Positions 1 to 12,135 are shown, numbered from the stretch's first letter. The stretch is DNA of 64,000 nucleotides from Paralvinella palmiformis (GCA_025642065.1 JAODUP010000472.1:142501-206500), one strand, 5' to 3'. The notes: generated by a model not told the origin, from the sequence alone. Translations and numbers: made by a program.

Positions 1-165
1 TGTCATAGGCCCCACTTTATGGAACATGATGCCAGCTGGTATTAGAAAATTCCCTTCTAAAAACCTGTTTAAGATTGTCTTCCCCATAATGTTAATGCTA
101 AATTGTGTCATTGGACTTTTAACTTATAAATATTTGGGTATCACTGTAACGGCAATATTTTTAAT
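1..165 (+). mobile_element. 3' end of a non-LTR retrotransposon (LINE) ORF, relic
   Basis: Frame 2 from base 2 reads GPTLWNMMPAGIRKFPSKNL followed by FK. This is the very common C-terminal segment of animal non-LTR reverse transcriptase polyproteins (pattern GP.LWN.LP..IR....L..FK). The upstream part is outside the window. The coding similarity fades and the relic runs into a (TA)n tract at about 172-229. The clade (RTE, CR1 or Jockey-like) cannot be set from so little sequence. It is a truncated, inactive fragment. Confidence 0.6.
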
Positions 166-166
166 T

Positions 167-169
<3 letters not shown>

Positions 170-229
<60 letters not shown>
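170..229. repeat. (TA)n microsatellite
   Basis: Nearly perfect TA dinucleotide run directly downstream of the LINE relic. Confidence 0.95.
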
Positions 230-230
<1 letters not shown>

Positions 231-240
231 CATAGCATTC

Positions 241-1444
241 AGATCTTTTTAAAAGGAGATTTTCTTCTACTTATCAATTTATCTAGTCCGTTGTTAAAAG
301 ACGTTTCTCATACGTCAATGACAAATAAATGGTATCAAGAAATTACGATGTGAATGAAAATAAATAAACCGGAAGTATACTTCAAATAAACAAGTCCCAA
401 TTCCCCGTGTGGTTATTATGCAAACGCATAGTAACTGTAGGTTGATGATTTTTTGGGGTGTTTTGGTAGATTAACGTTTAAGCTGAAGACGTATTTGTCA
501 CAAACATATTCCGTGATTTCCGGCGACATTCCGCTTATTTTAAAATATTTATTTCAACGTACTAGACTCTAAATAGCCTGAGAGGCTTTGGTGTTTAGTG
601 TAAACGGTGAATATACTAAATTGACGGTGTTCTTAAAAAACATTTTGATTGAGGTATTTTAAAACGTTTATTTATTATTCCCGAAGCCGTATTACTTGTT
701 CTTGAGAACGGCATCACCGGAGTTACAATGTCGCTATTTTCGAATGATTATAATTTATTTTCTGAACGTTTCTTTCGAGATGTAATCATCTCACTTTATC
801 ATTCCAATGGGGCTTTTTGTTGTAGTTGTCGCTCCTAGCTTGTCAATCAGAAGTTGAGATGTGGATATCTTCAATATAGCAATCACGAAGGGGTCAGTCC
901 TCGACATGGACTTATGAATTGGTAAATAAAGAAGAACGCAGATGATTCCATCGCAAATCGGTGCCCATATTAGCTCTGACGTGAAGAGATGAATCCGTTT
1001 TCACCGACTAACTGTTATCACAAAATAATCACTGATTGGCATAAATAATCCTTGAATAAGAGTAATTTATATAGATCTAGCAAATATATTTTGGGTACCT
1101 GATCGTAATATTTGACCAATCGCTTATTAGGTCGTGCGGTTTGCAGCTAGTAATATAACATGAATTTGAAACTGAACAGTTGCTATTTTATTTTCAGCTC
1201 CTAAGCAGTTTTTGGCATTAAATACCACGCAGTCATCTTTTACAGTAAATTATCTTGCACAAGGCTTGTAAAAGAACACCCAATGCCTTAATTATCAATG
1301 TCCTTCTCGTTAGAACACATGCTGAAAAATCATCGCATGATTTCCGATTTCGCTAAACCTTTAAATGTATGTTTCGGTTAACAATAATGTTTATGTAACA
1401 TCTGATAAGTATAGGTTGATTAAATAAAATTCCTTGGTTAGTAA
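241..1444. other. AT-rich intergenic DNA, nothing recognised
   Basis: No open frame of interest, no RNA gene and no clear repeat are visible. Several TAGATCTA-like palindromes occur (for example near 1072), a motif that recurs across the window. Confidence 0.5.
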
Positions 1445-1451
1445 GTTATTT

Positions 1452-1740
1452 TGTTGGTAAGTATTGGCGTAGCGTGTTGCCCAATCTCCACCCATAGAAC
1501 TGGCTACTTTTTGGATGAATCATTCATCATTAAACAAAACTTCATTACTCTTCAAAGATAATTATAAACGTTCTATGACTGGATCATCATATATGGCATA
1601 ATTTTCCATTACTTCTCTGGCTACTTGTACACCCTTGGTGTAATCTATACATTAAATGTACATACTCTCAACATCTAATGCTATAATAAGCAGGTAATTA
1701 TTAAGCCAAGTTAAGACATTTTTTCTACAAAATCATATGT
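1452..1740 (+). repeat. Dispersed repeat, copy 1 (pairs with 26741-26995)
   Basis: By eye this stretch aligns over about 280 bases with 26741-26995. Shared blocks include TTGGCGTAG/TCGGCGTAG, CCCAATCT..ACCCATA, TTACTCTTCAA.GATAATT, CATGACTG.ATCAT-type sequence and ATAATTTTCCATTAC. Both copies end in a (TA)n tract in the same orientation. It is therefore an interspersed family. The type is unknown: a LINE or MITE end is possible. Confidence 0.7.
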
Positions 1741-1745
1741 GTGTT

Positions 1746-1746
<1 letters not shown>

Positions 1747-1820
<74 letters not shown>
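1747..1820. repeat. (TA)n microsatellite
   Basis: TA run with one interruption (AATA) at the 3' end of the dispersed repeat. Confidence 0.95.
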
Positions 1821-1822
<2 letters not shown>

Positions 1823-2485
1823 AAGGGGATACCTTTTTTAAACTTTAAATGATTATCTAAGATTAATTATACGTTTTCAGATTCACTGTTACAGTCAAAC
1901 ACAATTGGTCTTCCTTGAGGCACTAAGTTTGGTATTGTCCAATAAATAGTTCCTTTGTGAACTTTGGGGAGCATCTAGAAATATTATTGTCTTGGCTCTT
2001 GGCAAGGTGAAAGGAAATGTAATTGTTGGGTTTTTCCCCCAGAAAGTGTACTAGATCTAGTATAGATATAAGTTTATTTAAAATGGCAATTGTTTGAACA
2101 GCCATTCTGAGGTATACCTATATCAGCTCATGAAGGTTTTCGAAATAATTATTATTTGTAGAAAATTTCAATTAGCGATAACCTTAAAAGATGTTAATTA
2201 TTACTACTACTGAAGCTTTACCAGATAATTAATGACCGTCTTTATCTTTATTCGGTTTATTTAGAGTTATCTGTTCTTCAATTGCTAAACTTAGTTTATC
2301 CCGGAGGACATTTAGTTCCTGTAATTCTTTCGTAAAATTACATATACATTATACTAAATCGGGTTCCTTTGTCTGATGAAACCTAATTTGACTTCAATAC
2401 AATATGAAAAATATGGGTGCTTAAAATAATTTAAAAATTTTTTTAATTAAACAACCATAGTTTTAGCCATATCTTGCCTCCACAG

Positions 2486-2486
<1 letters not shown>
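1821..2486. other. AT-rich intergenic DNA
   Basis: No gene or recognisable repeat seen. A small palindromic block with CTAGATCTAG lies near 2050. Confidence 0.45.

Positions 2487-2541
<55 letters not shown>
2487..2541. repeat. (GATT)n tetranucleotide microsatellite
   Basis: About 13 uninterrupted copies of the TGAT/GATT unit. Confidence 0.95.
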
Positions 2542-2543
<2 letters not shown>

Positions 2544-4334
2544 AGAGTTTTCGGTCATAATTCTGACTAATTTATTTCCGTTAGGAAAACATCGCTTGAA
2601 TTATATCGATTTTTTTTATCTGTTACATGGTTTTAAAATTTTCAACCGATGTTTTCTGTGGGTCCGAGCTACCCGGTTACCTCGAACCGGGAAAGCTTTA
2701 TCCTTCAGTCGCGGGTATACCAGAAACAAATACTGTAATCTGGAACACAGAAAGCTAATTTATAGCTGCACAATTTGGTGTGACGTAACTGCTATCCTGG
2801 ATACATTTTCTTCTCCTACGACTAATTTATCCTTGACATCCTTTGGTGCATTCCGCACTTTTCGCGAACGGAAAGAACATTCGTGATGTTTCTCCATCCT
2901 CTTTTGGGGAACTATAGGAGTAAGTGATCCACGCTTAAAAGATTTCGGAGTCGACTGTAAATCCGTACGGTTGAGAGTCTTACGACTGAACCTTGTCACT
3001 CTCTGAGACTTGAGAAATTCCGGAAAATCGTGTGAAGCAACAGCAGTAGTCACGACGTTGTTGGACCTCCATGGAGATTCTGCCGCGTTTCTAACAAGGA
3101 CCCGTGTCGCCGCGGATTCCGGAGAAAATATGACCTTCGAACTCAATGCGAAGAACTATTTATCAAAATTACCTTTCCAGTTCCTATTCTTTTTCCAGTC
3201 TTTACTATCACCAATATAGTATTCCTGCTTTTTCCCCTGTCGATGTTCCTGTTCCTCATGAAGTATCTGGAACAAGAGGTACAATTAATGTCTAAGCCAT
3301 GACAGGTATTTAATTTGTACCGAAACGATGGGTACCTTTTAAACCCACTTTAACCGGAGAACTTATTTTTGATCGTGAGTATATGTTCTGTCCTAACGTT
3401 TTAGCCTGTGTCGCAGTTCCTGTCTATTGTATTATTTAAGCTAACACTTCTAGAAGCCAAAAAGTGAACCTTTTCCAATTCTAATGACCTAGCTGATATT
3501 ATATCCTCTAAAATTAAAAATACACGGGAAGAAATTATTATGTGGATGGTTGGAATCCCTTCCATCCGTCCGATTATCCTTTCAAGAAAATATTTTTATA
3601 TCGTTCTGCCAGTTTTTTAAAGTATTATATAAGACTGAATCTGCGGCGAATCCTTACCTAGATAAGTAATTTAATTGATAAAATCAGCTGAAGAAACCGC
3701 ATGGTCGTACTGGCGTATTAATATTTCGGTAATAACACAGATCTTAATTGGCTTAATCATTAATTTGATCCACGTGTGCGTGTGTGTGTGCGCGCCTGTG
3801 TGTGTGTGCGTGTGCGTGCGCGTGTGAGAGATAGGGGGTGTTCCCTAGTTTAGACCAGCACCGAGATTAAACCATTCACCCCTTGACTCCTTACTTCCAT
3901 CATTATTTGGATTAGATCTAATGAGCCGAAGAATCGTATAACAAAAGAGCATATATGTCTAGCGTATATGATAATATAATATACGTATATGATTAGGATG
4001 TTCTCTTTTATGCTCCATAACAAATGTATTCACGAAACGTAGTAAAAATTTCATTTTCAAAACAAATAGCCCATTATTAAATATAGGTTAATCTGATCTT
4101 AATCTGCTGTAAGCCTTTTTATTGCGTTTTTGCTTGTTTAAAAAAATCAAAATCAAGCCTGCCTAGCTATGGTTTAGTAATTAGTACAAACAGTTTTACT
4201 CCGAAAATCAATGCTCCCGTCAAGGTTTTACATCCGGGTTCTTGTTTAGCTATTTCGGTGGCGTGACGCGAAAGAAACTACGAATTTGTTCGTAATTTGC
4301 CTTATATTGCCATATTTATATTAAGTATAATATA
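2542..4334. other. Upstream intergenic region of ZNF207, probably containing its promoter
   Basis: Contains an unrecognised open frame on the minus strand (2760-3146) with no family resemblance, a GT-rich tract at about 3776-3826, and a CpG-containing block at 4255-4300 just before the ZNF207 start codon. The transcription start and any non-coding first exon cannot be placed from sequence alone. Confidence 0.45.
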
Positions 4335-4375
4335 ATGGGTCGTAAGAAGAAGAAGCAGTTGAAGCCGTGGTGTTG
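4335..4375 (+). CDS. ZNF207: ZNF207 exon 1 (start codon, basic N-terminus)
   Basis: ATG at 4335 opens [13 protein letters not shown], matching the invariant family N-terminus. The donor is GTATCC at 4376, and the exon ends in phase 2 inside the Trp14 codon. The purine three bases before ATG favours this start. Confidence 0.92.
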
Positions 4376-7300
4376 GTATCCTTTTTAGACTACACTTATC
4401 TGATTACGAAATCCGTAATAAACGGCACTGTTTGAATGTTAGATCTAAACAGTAGTACAGTACCAGTTAGTACGCGCTCGGTTTTCACCTATTTTTACTG
4501 ATGTTATTGTTAGCACTATGTTGTTTCGATAATATGATAACCACGCACACGGAATAGTAGAGGGATGTAAATGATAAATCATTAGTTATTTTAAATTGAA
4601 AGCTAGCTTGTTACCCTTGTACCTTCTTTCAGTCCTATTGTCTTTGTGGGATGATAGACTCAAGAAAATTGCTTAATTAATGACTTTCACCTCCGAACAC
4701 CAAGTTCTCTAAGCTCATTCGCGAACGATTGGCTTGACCTAGTCCATAGTTGACAGTATTATTTAAATGTTAACATTCAACAAAACACCTTCCAGAATTT
4801 AGTAATTTATATATTGATATTTCCCTGTCTGTGTATTTTTATCAGTCATGATGTATATTTCTAGCGAGATTACTACTGATTTGTTCTGAAATTATTCTTG
4901 GCCAACATTTATTCACAAGCTTTTAAATGGGTTATACAGACTTCCAGTCATATTGCTTGTTTCAAGTGATGTCAGTATCCAGGAGCTTCCAGTCTGTGTC
5001 TAGCTTCAAAATGAATAGTCAATTAATCGGCACTTTGTACTGGATTATTTAATATGTGGCTGATTGTTTTCACATTTTGACATCATTTATGATATTTGTA
5101 AACATAGCTGTATTAGTCATGAAAAATTAAAATGAAGGTGAACTTGTTCCTTTAATGAATTTATATTACTCTAGACATTTGTTACTCCGGCAGACATCAT
5201 CAGTATTAAGCTGCTGGCAGTTTTTCCCATATTCTGAGTAGTTAGGTTACATGGGGTCCATGTAATTATAGGAAATTGTTGAATGTATCGCTATTATAAT
5301 CCTGACATGTCATTTACAGTATTGGTGATCTGGCTGAAATCCTGTGTTCTCGAGTAGATATGCGCTTTGACTTAGATCCCACCACATATAACTGCAAGTC
5401 CTTTATTTATTTAAATTGCTTATAAATACATACAGTGTTTGGCCAATGGATATTTTCATATTGTATATATTCGATCAATGGTAAATTAACCAGTCTGGTC
5501 TGGCTAATGTTGGGAACAGAAAACATTTGGAAATCTGTCTGATTTTGAAGAAATGTTCAGTTTAATGAGTGTCATTGGCTTTTGGATAGATACATAATTT
5601 AGAGCTGTACCTGGTTGAATTCTGTTTTTAATAAACTCATAAAAAATCACTGAAATATAGGATTCTCATTATTCAGGTTCTGACCACAGAAAATACAACC
5701 CTTTGATTCCAAAGGTGTTGTGTAGGTGCCCCTACTGAATGAATTATAAACAATTTCAACATTCCATAAAAGTCTGTGTATATGCTTCAAAATGTGTTTA
5801 ACAAATACCTTCATCAAGAGGCTAGTTACTACCAGAGTTAGCCAGTGTAATGAAGATAGCAAGATGGATATTAGCGGTGTTAGTTGTAGTTGTTTTTGTT
5901 TGTGCTGTAGAAATAAATCGCAGAACGACCTAAAGACAATGAGCATAATGTAAATTGATGGCATTTTATCTATATACTGATCGAAACATCCTTTACATTA
6001 GAACAAAACTAGACATTATCTAAAAGTGAATAAAACTGTGACTGGATCATATTCATTTGTGGTGTTTTATATTTATTTAGTTGAATGTTTTTGCTCTTCT
6101 GAGAGAAAACCCTATAGTCAGATGATTATTTAACATTAGTACCTTAACCCAATCTTCAGGTACTGTAACAGAGAATTTGATGACGAGAAAATTTTGATTC
6201 AACATCAAAAAGCGAAACATTTCAAATGTCATATATGTCACAAAAAATTATATACAGGTCCAGGTTTGTCTATACACTGTATGCAGGTAGGTGCTTTTCC
6301 AGTTTTAATTCAGTCTAGCTAACGAATGCCTTTAATGGTTTGCCAAAAAGAGCCTGTGAATTGGTGGATTTGCTAACATCTACGTCACAATACACTGTGA
6401 AAGAATTATGCCTGATCTTGTTTCAGGTACACAAAGAAAAAGTCGACAAAGTGCCAAACTCGTTACCGGGAAGAAATAACATTGAAATAGAAATTTATGG
6501 AATGGAGGGAATACCCGAGGAGGATGCCCGAGAGCATGAACGTAATAAAGTGGGCAAGGGTAGGCATTAACCCTTTGATCCCCGTACTATTACAAGCTGT
6601 TGGTAGACATTCTACAAATGTATTGGAGGTGTTGTTGTGAACCAGGTGTTAAGTTGAAGAGGTGCACTGGAGACTTTTTTACTGCTACAGCCATTGTTTT
6701 TTGAATACCAAAAATTAGGGTTGGTTGGGCCAACAACAAAAGAAATCACTGAAGACAGGGGCAGTCGAAAAATATTTACACAAAGTTCTAGTTTCTGAGA
6801 GATTTGCCAGATTCAACACCCAACCATTTACAAATGCCCATGACATATTCGAGATTGGTTTTATTTTTACATCGATATTCAAATTCAGTTTGACAATGAT
6901 ATCCACTGATGTGTCTTCCTTAATGATCATCTGGCCCACAACAATGTTTTCTATAACAAATTCTTTCTTAAGTTGGGATTTCACAATCTCCAATAGTTTA
7001 ATTTTTGTTATCAGTGATATTTGCAATTTTAAGTAGATCGCTGCAAAATTCGAACTATTTTTGTGTTTCTCTGTGAGGGTGGAGTTATAATTAGTTTAAA
7101 TGTACAAGATTTCTAGGATTGAAGACCGATTTACTGCAGAAATAACTGAAATAATTTTGAATTGTAACTGACCTATCTCCAGCTTGGATTATGCCATGTG
7201 GTAGCCTAATCCACTTCCGGACAGTGTTCAGGAGGGTCGGCGCAAAAATAATAATAAAAAGAATAAAAGTGAATTTCATGCCGGTGTTTCAACTGTGATC

Positions 7301-10300
7301 AACAGCTTTGTAAAATAAGTATTTGAAAAACAACAGCCTAATAAATGTTTTCTTTTAGGAATGGTTGCTCCACCACCAAAGGGTGCTCAGGGAGATGATG
7401 ACGAAGATGTTGACATGGGGCCATCAGGACAGGGGCCCCCTGTGCGACCAGTCCCTGGAATGATGCCGCCGATGCCTCCTGGTATGCCGCCGATGAGAAA
7501 TATGCCACCCATGCCACCAATGGGTATGCCTCCCATGGGTCCGATGGGACCAATGCCACCTCCTCCGATGGGTCCAATGGGTAAGCATCATTGAATTATG
7601 TGACTGTGTGGTTGTGTACCAATGGTCATGGTTCATCTCTTCCGATAATATATGTGTGACTGCTAACAGACATTCAATTCTAATTCCACCTCAAATTTAT
7701 CAATTTAAAAAATTCCAATTCCGACTCTTTTTTTGCTTAATAGTTTTTACCATGAGTAGATACTCCGAGTACCTACTTGGAATACATACTGCGAGTGGTT
7801 TATATTCCAAGTAGGATTGTCATAGAATAAATATTTCTGAATTAAAAAATTAAACAGTAAATTAATTTGTGGATTTAATTTAATTTTGCCTGTTCTATAC
7901 ATTGAATGGGGGTAAATTCTAAATAGCAACATCTCTATATAGATTACAGGATGCTATGTAGTTAGCTAAAGAGGTATTATATCACATGGTGGATCATAGT
8001 CTTGGGTGCATCCCCATGTATGAGTATATATTCCACTGCCCAGTAGGAGCCTTGAAACGCATATATTTGGTTAGCTCTGCCCAGCAGGGGTCAGACCCTG
8101 TATTTACTTTCACAACCCTGCTGGGTACTAAACCAGCGACATATGGTAAGTTTACAAAATCTCTCAAATGGTTATTAAACAGTTAGGTCTGGGGACAGGC
8201 TATAGTAGTCACAGTTTGAGGAGAGGAGGGGCAAACTTTGGCTCCAGATTGGCATTCCCGGTGAGATGATAAAATTTATGAATTCCTAAATAGCAATATC
8301 TCTATTTAGATTACAGGTATGCTATGTGGTGGTGTCACAGTGGCTAAATGCTCACTTGGGGTGCCACAGTCGGTGTGCATATCTGATATATATATATATA
8401 TATATATATACACCAAAGCTCTGGATCATTATGGTTCCAGTATATTGGTAACACCACATATAAGTGTTAACATTGTAAAAATGGTATATTAATTTTTTGA
8501 TTTAATTGTTTTGTACGAAACTTCAAAATTCTTCAATTCCAGTTTTTTTATTTTTCAATTCCAATTTTGGAATTGACCATCAATTCCAGAATTGAATTGA
8601 CCCCATGTCTGACTGCTAGGTTTAACTGGTAGTGCATTAGATCACTACCACCCATTACCTTTGGAGGTCGCTCGGCCCATTTAGCCTACCATGTGCACAA
8701 AAGTGGCTGTAAAATATCAATCATCATCGTGTGACTCTAGCTTATAAAAACTTTTATATGGTTAAATTGAATGGCAAACTATAAGTACTAGTCCTGTTAT
8801 TATTAATAACTTTCCTTTCTATTTTAGGACCAATGAGGCCAATGGCTCCGTAAGTATAGTACCAGAATATTTTGTGATTGTAACTGAAATGTGGACTTCA
8901 ACTTTGGAATTAATTCTGAAATCTAACCTGATTTGTTTTTGCTTACTAGATAATAGCATTATAGTTGTCAGTGAGTGGACATAATTAATTATGCTAATGG
9001 CTAATTGTCATTGTTCAGACGTATGCCACCCATGGGTCCACCTGGTATGGGAGGACAGATGATGCGACCACCATTGCCACCCAGCTGTACTTCGGCACCA
9101 TCATACTCGGCACCATCCAAACCTCTATTTCCATCTGCGGGACAGGTACAAACGTGATATGTCCATTGATGAAATACTAGCTTTTTCTCTGGACTGTGCT
9201 GTCAATTTGATCAATGGGGCATGAATTGTTAATGTGCTCATAAGTTTTTTTGCTGATTCGACACCTCTCCAAGACTTGTTTCTAATCATCTGTTTGATTA
9301 CGTTTTGTCAGGCCGTGGCGAAGACCAGTTCAGCACCAGTTGGTCCTGATTTTAAGCCTACGTTGTCGGTTGCAGTGCCAGTGTCAGTGGGTTCGGTAAG
9401 ACCTACATTCCCAGCCTATTCACAGCCTCCTGTTCCTGCCTCAGTAGCCCCTTCCATTAGCAAGCCACCAGTACCTGCCTCTGTGTCAGCGCCACCAACA
9501 ATAAAGAAGCCGGAGTCAACATCAGGGATGACAATCAAATTGATGCATCCAGATGAGGACATATCATTGGTCTGTATCATGTGTTTATAGTAAAGCATAA
9601 TCAGCAGGTGTTGGGTGTCATTTGACTAAATATGTTCATATTGAAATTGTCTTGCTGTGCAATTTTAAATTCAGATAACATGATTGCTAACTGATTGTAT
9701 ATTTGTTGTCCACAGGAGGAAATCCGAGCAAATCTTCCACGCTACAAAGGTGTTTCAGGTGGCAGTATTGTGTCATCGATGCAAGCTATGTCTGCGCCTA
9801 TTCCACCAGCAATGATCAGTCATGCTCCTGTTATGAATGTACCACCAGGTAACACTAGTGGTTATCGTCATCAATGTAAGACTCGAAGCACAGATCCTTG
9901 AAGATATCGCTCTTTTTTTTTCTTCATTTAGAAGTTTAACCACCATTACTAATCATTCTATTTACTAGTGAAATTTGTGTGCTAAAAGAGTCAATTGTCT
10001 AATCTGGAATGTTGAAGCAATTGGTGCAAGGCCAGAAAATAAGTTTTCAACTCAGTTGCCCCTCGGCAAGTAGATTGGAATTGCACTTGTCCAACAAATT
10101 TTCACCTGATCCCAAATTATCATTTATTTTTAAATCTGCTAAATTTCACCTGCCTACGCATAAAGATTTATTTGCATTAAAAAATTTGACAAATAGAGAT
10201 GTGTGATAAGAAATGTTTATTCACAAATAAATTTTAGTAAACAAATAAATCACAGCTAATCTTAAGCTTAGCATTTCATAAATAGTTGAGTGGTTTGAAT

Positions 10301-11348
10301 ACATGTTTTCTTTTCGTTTGATCATAGACATTGGTTTTGTCATCAAACTTGCGTTTTCTACCATGGGCAGTTGACAGGCTTGATGAGTGAAGAAACCCTT
10401 TGCTTAGTTACCTATAGCCATGTTTACTCTCACTATTTAAATAAAATTACCAAGATCATGTAGCCAATAAACTATAATGAATACAGTTTTTAATTGGCGA
10501 TGCCATTTAAATAGGTGGTATGTTGTCGTAGCGTGGAATTAGCAGCCAGCTTTGGATCACGGCTTATAAGTATAGGTATGCAGCAGGAAAAACTAATTTT
10601 TTCATTGGCTTGCTCATTAGGCATGTATACACATACTGAAAGCCTTAACATTAAAAATTTGAAATTGGCTTTGGAAGCAATTTTGTATCAAAATAAAAGG
10701 TATTTGCTGAATATTCATCTAAAAAAAAGGCACTTGTCCAAACGGCTGTTAGCGCTAGCATGAAAGTCTACTTGCGTCCAGGCAGCCAATTTTTCCAGCC
10801 CCAAGTTGGTGTTGTAACAGTAATGTATTCTGAAGTTGAATTGCATAATTATTTATGATCAGTCAAAGTTCAGGTCTAGGTGATGTTTTAATGGACAGCT
10901 GTCATGGAAACAATAGCATATGGTTAACATTAGACATGTCTGTGTTGACTGGGATGTAGTAGTCAGAAGTGAAACATTTACAGTTCTGCTTGCTGCAGTA
11001 GAATTATTCTAGCAGTTGTTAGTGAATGGACGTTATATATGGCTGACAGTGAATAAATTTGGTGGAAAGTAACAGTCAGTTTTAGTTGATATTTGACCAG
11101 GATTGATACACCTGCCAAAATATATTAAATTAAAAAAAACATTGTGTAACCTGTCTTGATATGTGGGTGCTCATCTAACTGTTTAGGTTGACCTGTAAGC
11201 TGAACCCTGTTTTACAATGTAAACCTATAATTTTTCAGTTGTGCCTCCCCCACCTGGGCCACCTGGTATGGGAATGCCCCCGGTGCCACCTGTTGGTTAC
11301 CCAGGAATGATGCGACCTCCGATGATGCCACAAGGAGGGAGATATTAG
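4335..11348 (+). CDS. ZNF207: ZNF207/BuGZ, BUB3-interacting zinc-finger protein, complete nine-exon gene
   Basis: Orthologue of BuGZ, a microtubule- and BUB3-binding protein that loads BUB3 at kinetochores and promotes spindle assembly; it also acts in the nucleus. Coding exons: 4335-4375, 6160-6286, 6427-6559, 7359-7580, 8828-8849, 9019-9145, 9312-9569, 9716-9848, 11239-11348. Together they give 1173 bases, 390 codons plus stop, with every splice phase matching. The protein starts [16 protein letters not shown]. Two C2H2 fingers use C13/C16/H29/H34 and C37/C40/H53/H58. A long Pro/Met/Gly-rich disordered region follows. The GLEBS motif [10 protein letters not shown] (about residues 303-312) is the BUB3-binding site. 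The tail ends GGRY as in vertebrates. It is somewhat shorter than the human protein (about 480 residues). Introns are mostly 0.1-2 kb. Confidence 0.95.
4376..6159 (+). other. ZNF207 intron 1
   Basis: AT-rich 1.8-kb intron. It holds scattered ORFs only, including a minus-strand frame at 5647-5964 with no recognisable domain. Ends AATCTTCAG. Confidence 0.85.
6160..6286 (+). CDS. ZNF207: ZNF207 exon 2 (two C2H2 zinc fingers)
   Basis: Completes Trp14 and encodes [20 protein letters not shown] followed by [20 protein letters not shown] and MQ. Acceptor AATCTTCAG, donor GTAGGT, phase 0 end. Confidence 0.95.
6427..6559 (+). CDS. ZNF207: ZNF207 exon 3 (end of finger 2, conserved GMEGIPEED box)
   Basis: Encodes [20 protein letters not shown] and then [20 protein letters not shown]. 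The IYGMEGIP block is a family hallmark. Acceptor TGTTTCAG, donor GTAGGC at 6560, phase 1 end. Confidence 0.93.
6560..7358 (+). other. ZNF207 intron 3
   Basis: 0.8-kb intron. Long frames on both strands at 6715-7036 overlap each other and match no family. Ends TTTTCTTTTAG. Confidence 0.8.
7359..7580 (+). CDS. ZNF207: ZNF207 exon 4 (acidic stretch and Pro/Met-rich repeats)
   Basis: Encodes an acidic [10 protein letters not shown] segment and then tandem [15 protein letters not shown] repeats, the low-complexity region associated with BuGZ phase separation. Donor GTAAGC at 7581. Begins and ends in phase 1. Confidence 0.93.
7581..8827 (+). other. ZNF207 intron 4, with a SINE fragment and a (TA)n tract
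   Basis: 1.2-kb intron. Contains a short (TA)n run at 8386-8410 and a SINE copy at 8610-8729 (listed separately). The motif TCTCTATWTAGATTACAGG.ATGCTATG occurs twice, near 7930 and near 8299, so part of the intron is duplicated. Confidence 0.7.
8610..8729 (+). mobile_element. tRNA-derived SINE (family A), internally deleted copy
   Basis: Matches the family seen at 33428 and 57023: head AACTGGTAGTGCATTAGATC, then tail TCGCTCGGCCCATTTAGCC and TGTGCACAAAAGTGGC. The middle third is missing (the B-box part and the CATCTTTGACTTCGCTT segment). Possible imperfect target duplication: GTCTGACTGCTAG before, GTGTGACTCTAG after. Confidence 0.7.
8828..8849 (+). CDS. ZNF207: ZNF207 exon 5, a 22-nt microexon
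   Basis: Bounded by CTATTTTAG and GTAAGT. Encodes the joined residues G-PMRPMA-P. It is needed to connect the phase-1 end of exon 4 to the phase-2 start of exon 6. Omitting it would shift the frame. Confidence 0.85.
9019..9145 (+). CDS. ZNF207: ZNF207 exon 6 (Pro/Met-rich)
   Basis: Encodes [20 protein letters not shown] and then [20 protein letters not shown] and GQ. The KPLFPSAGQ block is conserved with vertebrates. Acceptor TTGTTCAG, donor GTACAA, phase 0 end. Confidence 0.93.
9312..9569 (+). CDS. ZNF207: ZNF207 exon 7 (Ser/Pro/Thr-rich, first half of GLEBS motif)
   Basis: 86 codons. Contains VGPDFKP and [11 protein letters not shown] blocks, PVPAS repeats, and ends [11 protein letters not shown], the start of the BUB3-binding GLEBS motif. 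The donor is GTCTGT, a less common +3, but the join to EE in exon 8 restores the family sequence exactly. Confidence 0.92.
9716..9848 (+). CDS. ZNF207: ZNF207 exon 8 (second half of GLEBS motif)
   Basis: Begins [12 protein letters not shown], completing the GLEBS segment with the Glu-Glu pair that contacts BUB3 in the family. Ends in phase 1 at donor GTAACA. Reading through this donor would give a short alternative tail ending at 9901; no evidence shows that it is used. Confidence 0.92.
9849..11238 (+). other. ZNF207 intron 8
   Basis: 1.4-kb intron, AT-rich, with no repeat or gene recognised. Ends TAATTTTTCAG. Confidence 0.8.
11239..11348 (+). CDS. ZNF207: ZNF207 exon 9 (C-terminus, stop)
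   Basis: Encodes [20 protein letters not shown], then [15 protein letters not shown] and a TAG stop at 11346. The RPP.M.QGGRY ending matches the vertebrate terminus. Confidence 0.95.
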
Positions 11349-12135
11349 ACCAGAAGCAATCCTTTGAGAAGGTTGGCCAGCTAAGTTCAGAGTGTATTAC
11401 AGCGTGCTGTTAGGAAACTGTAAAATAACACTTGCCATTAATTCTTAATGTTGTTCCATGTGGGTGTTACTTGTAGTGTGCCCATTTGATTTTACAGCAA
11501 ATCGCTATTGTTTTTATTCTTAAAAGATGGTTTTTCATCTTAAACGCTGGTGTTGCCATGAAATCGTTGAACTTTATATAGCATCAGAATAAGGTTGGTA
11601 TCTATCAAAGATTTTAGCAACATGTTACCAGCCTAGCGATAAGTGGTAAGTTTTGTTCGCATGTCTTGTCTCCATAATTTTGTCAGCATATGTTAATCCT
11701 TTTAATGCATACTTCAAGGTAAGCAAGCATACAAATGTAAAGTAACCAAACAGTTTACTTCACCTACAGTCTAATATCCTGTCATTTTCAAATACATTTT
11801 AGTGTATATTTTGTCCATCGTGCAGTAGAATACCTTTCAGAAGCTCTGTGTGAATTAAGATGGCTAGTTCCCATTTATTGTTCTCCCACGAGCAGCTAAA
11901 TGGCTCGAGCTGTATTTTATCAGCCCCAGTGTGTTGATAATCTGTTCAGTGACAGGCAGTATTATTTAATTACTCTGCATATCTCCGTTATACAGTGTTT
12001 GCTGACATTACTCATTAGTGTTGAGAAGAGAAACGTTTTAACTTGCTGAATGTGACTAGAAGCATAAGGAACTACAGATCCTATGTTTGTGTATTATTAA
12101 GGTTTGTCAGTGCTCATGTATTTCATGTAAATGTG

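Noticed and set aside
2760..3146. 128-residue minus-strand open frame
   Set aside because: Composition and sequence match no family, and a plus-strand frame overlaps it.
6715..7036. 103-residue frames on both strands in ZNF207 intron 3
   Set aside because: Mirror-image frames of the same DNA; lies between two solid exons of another gene.
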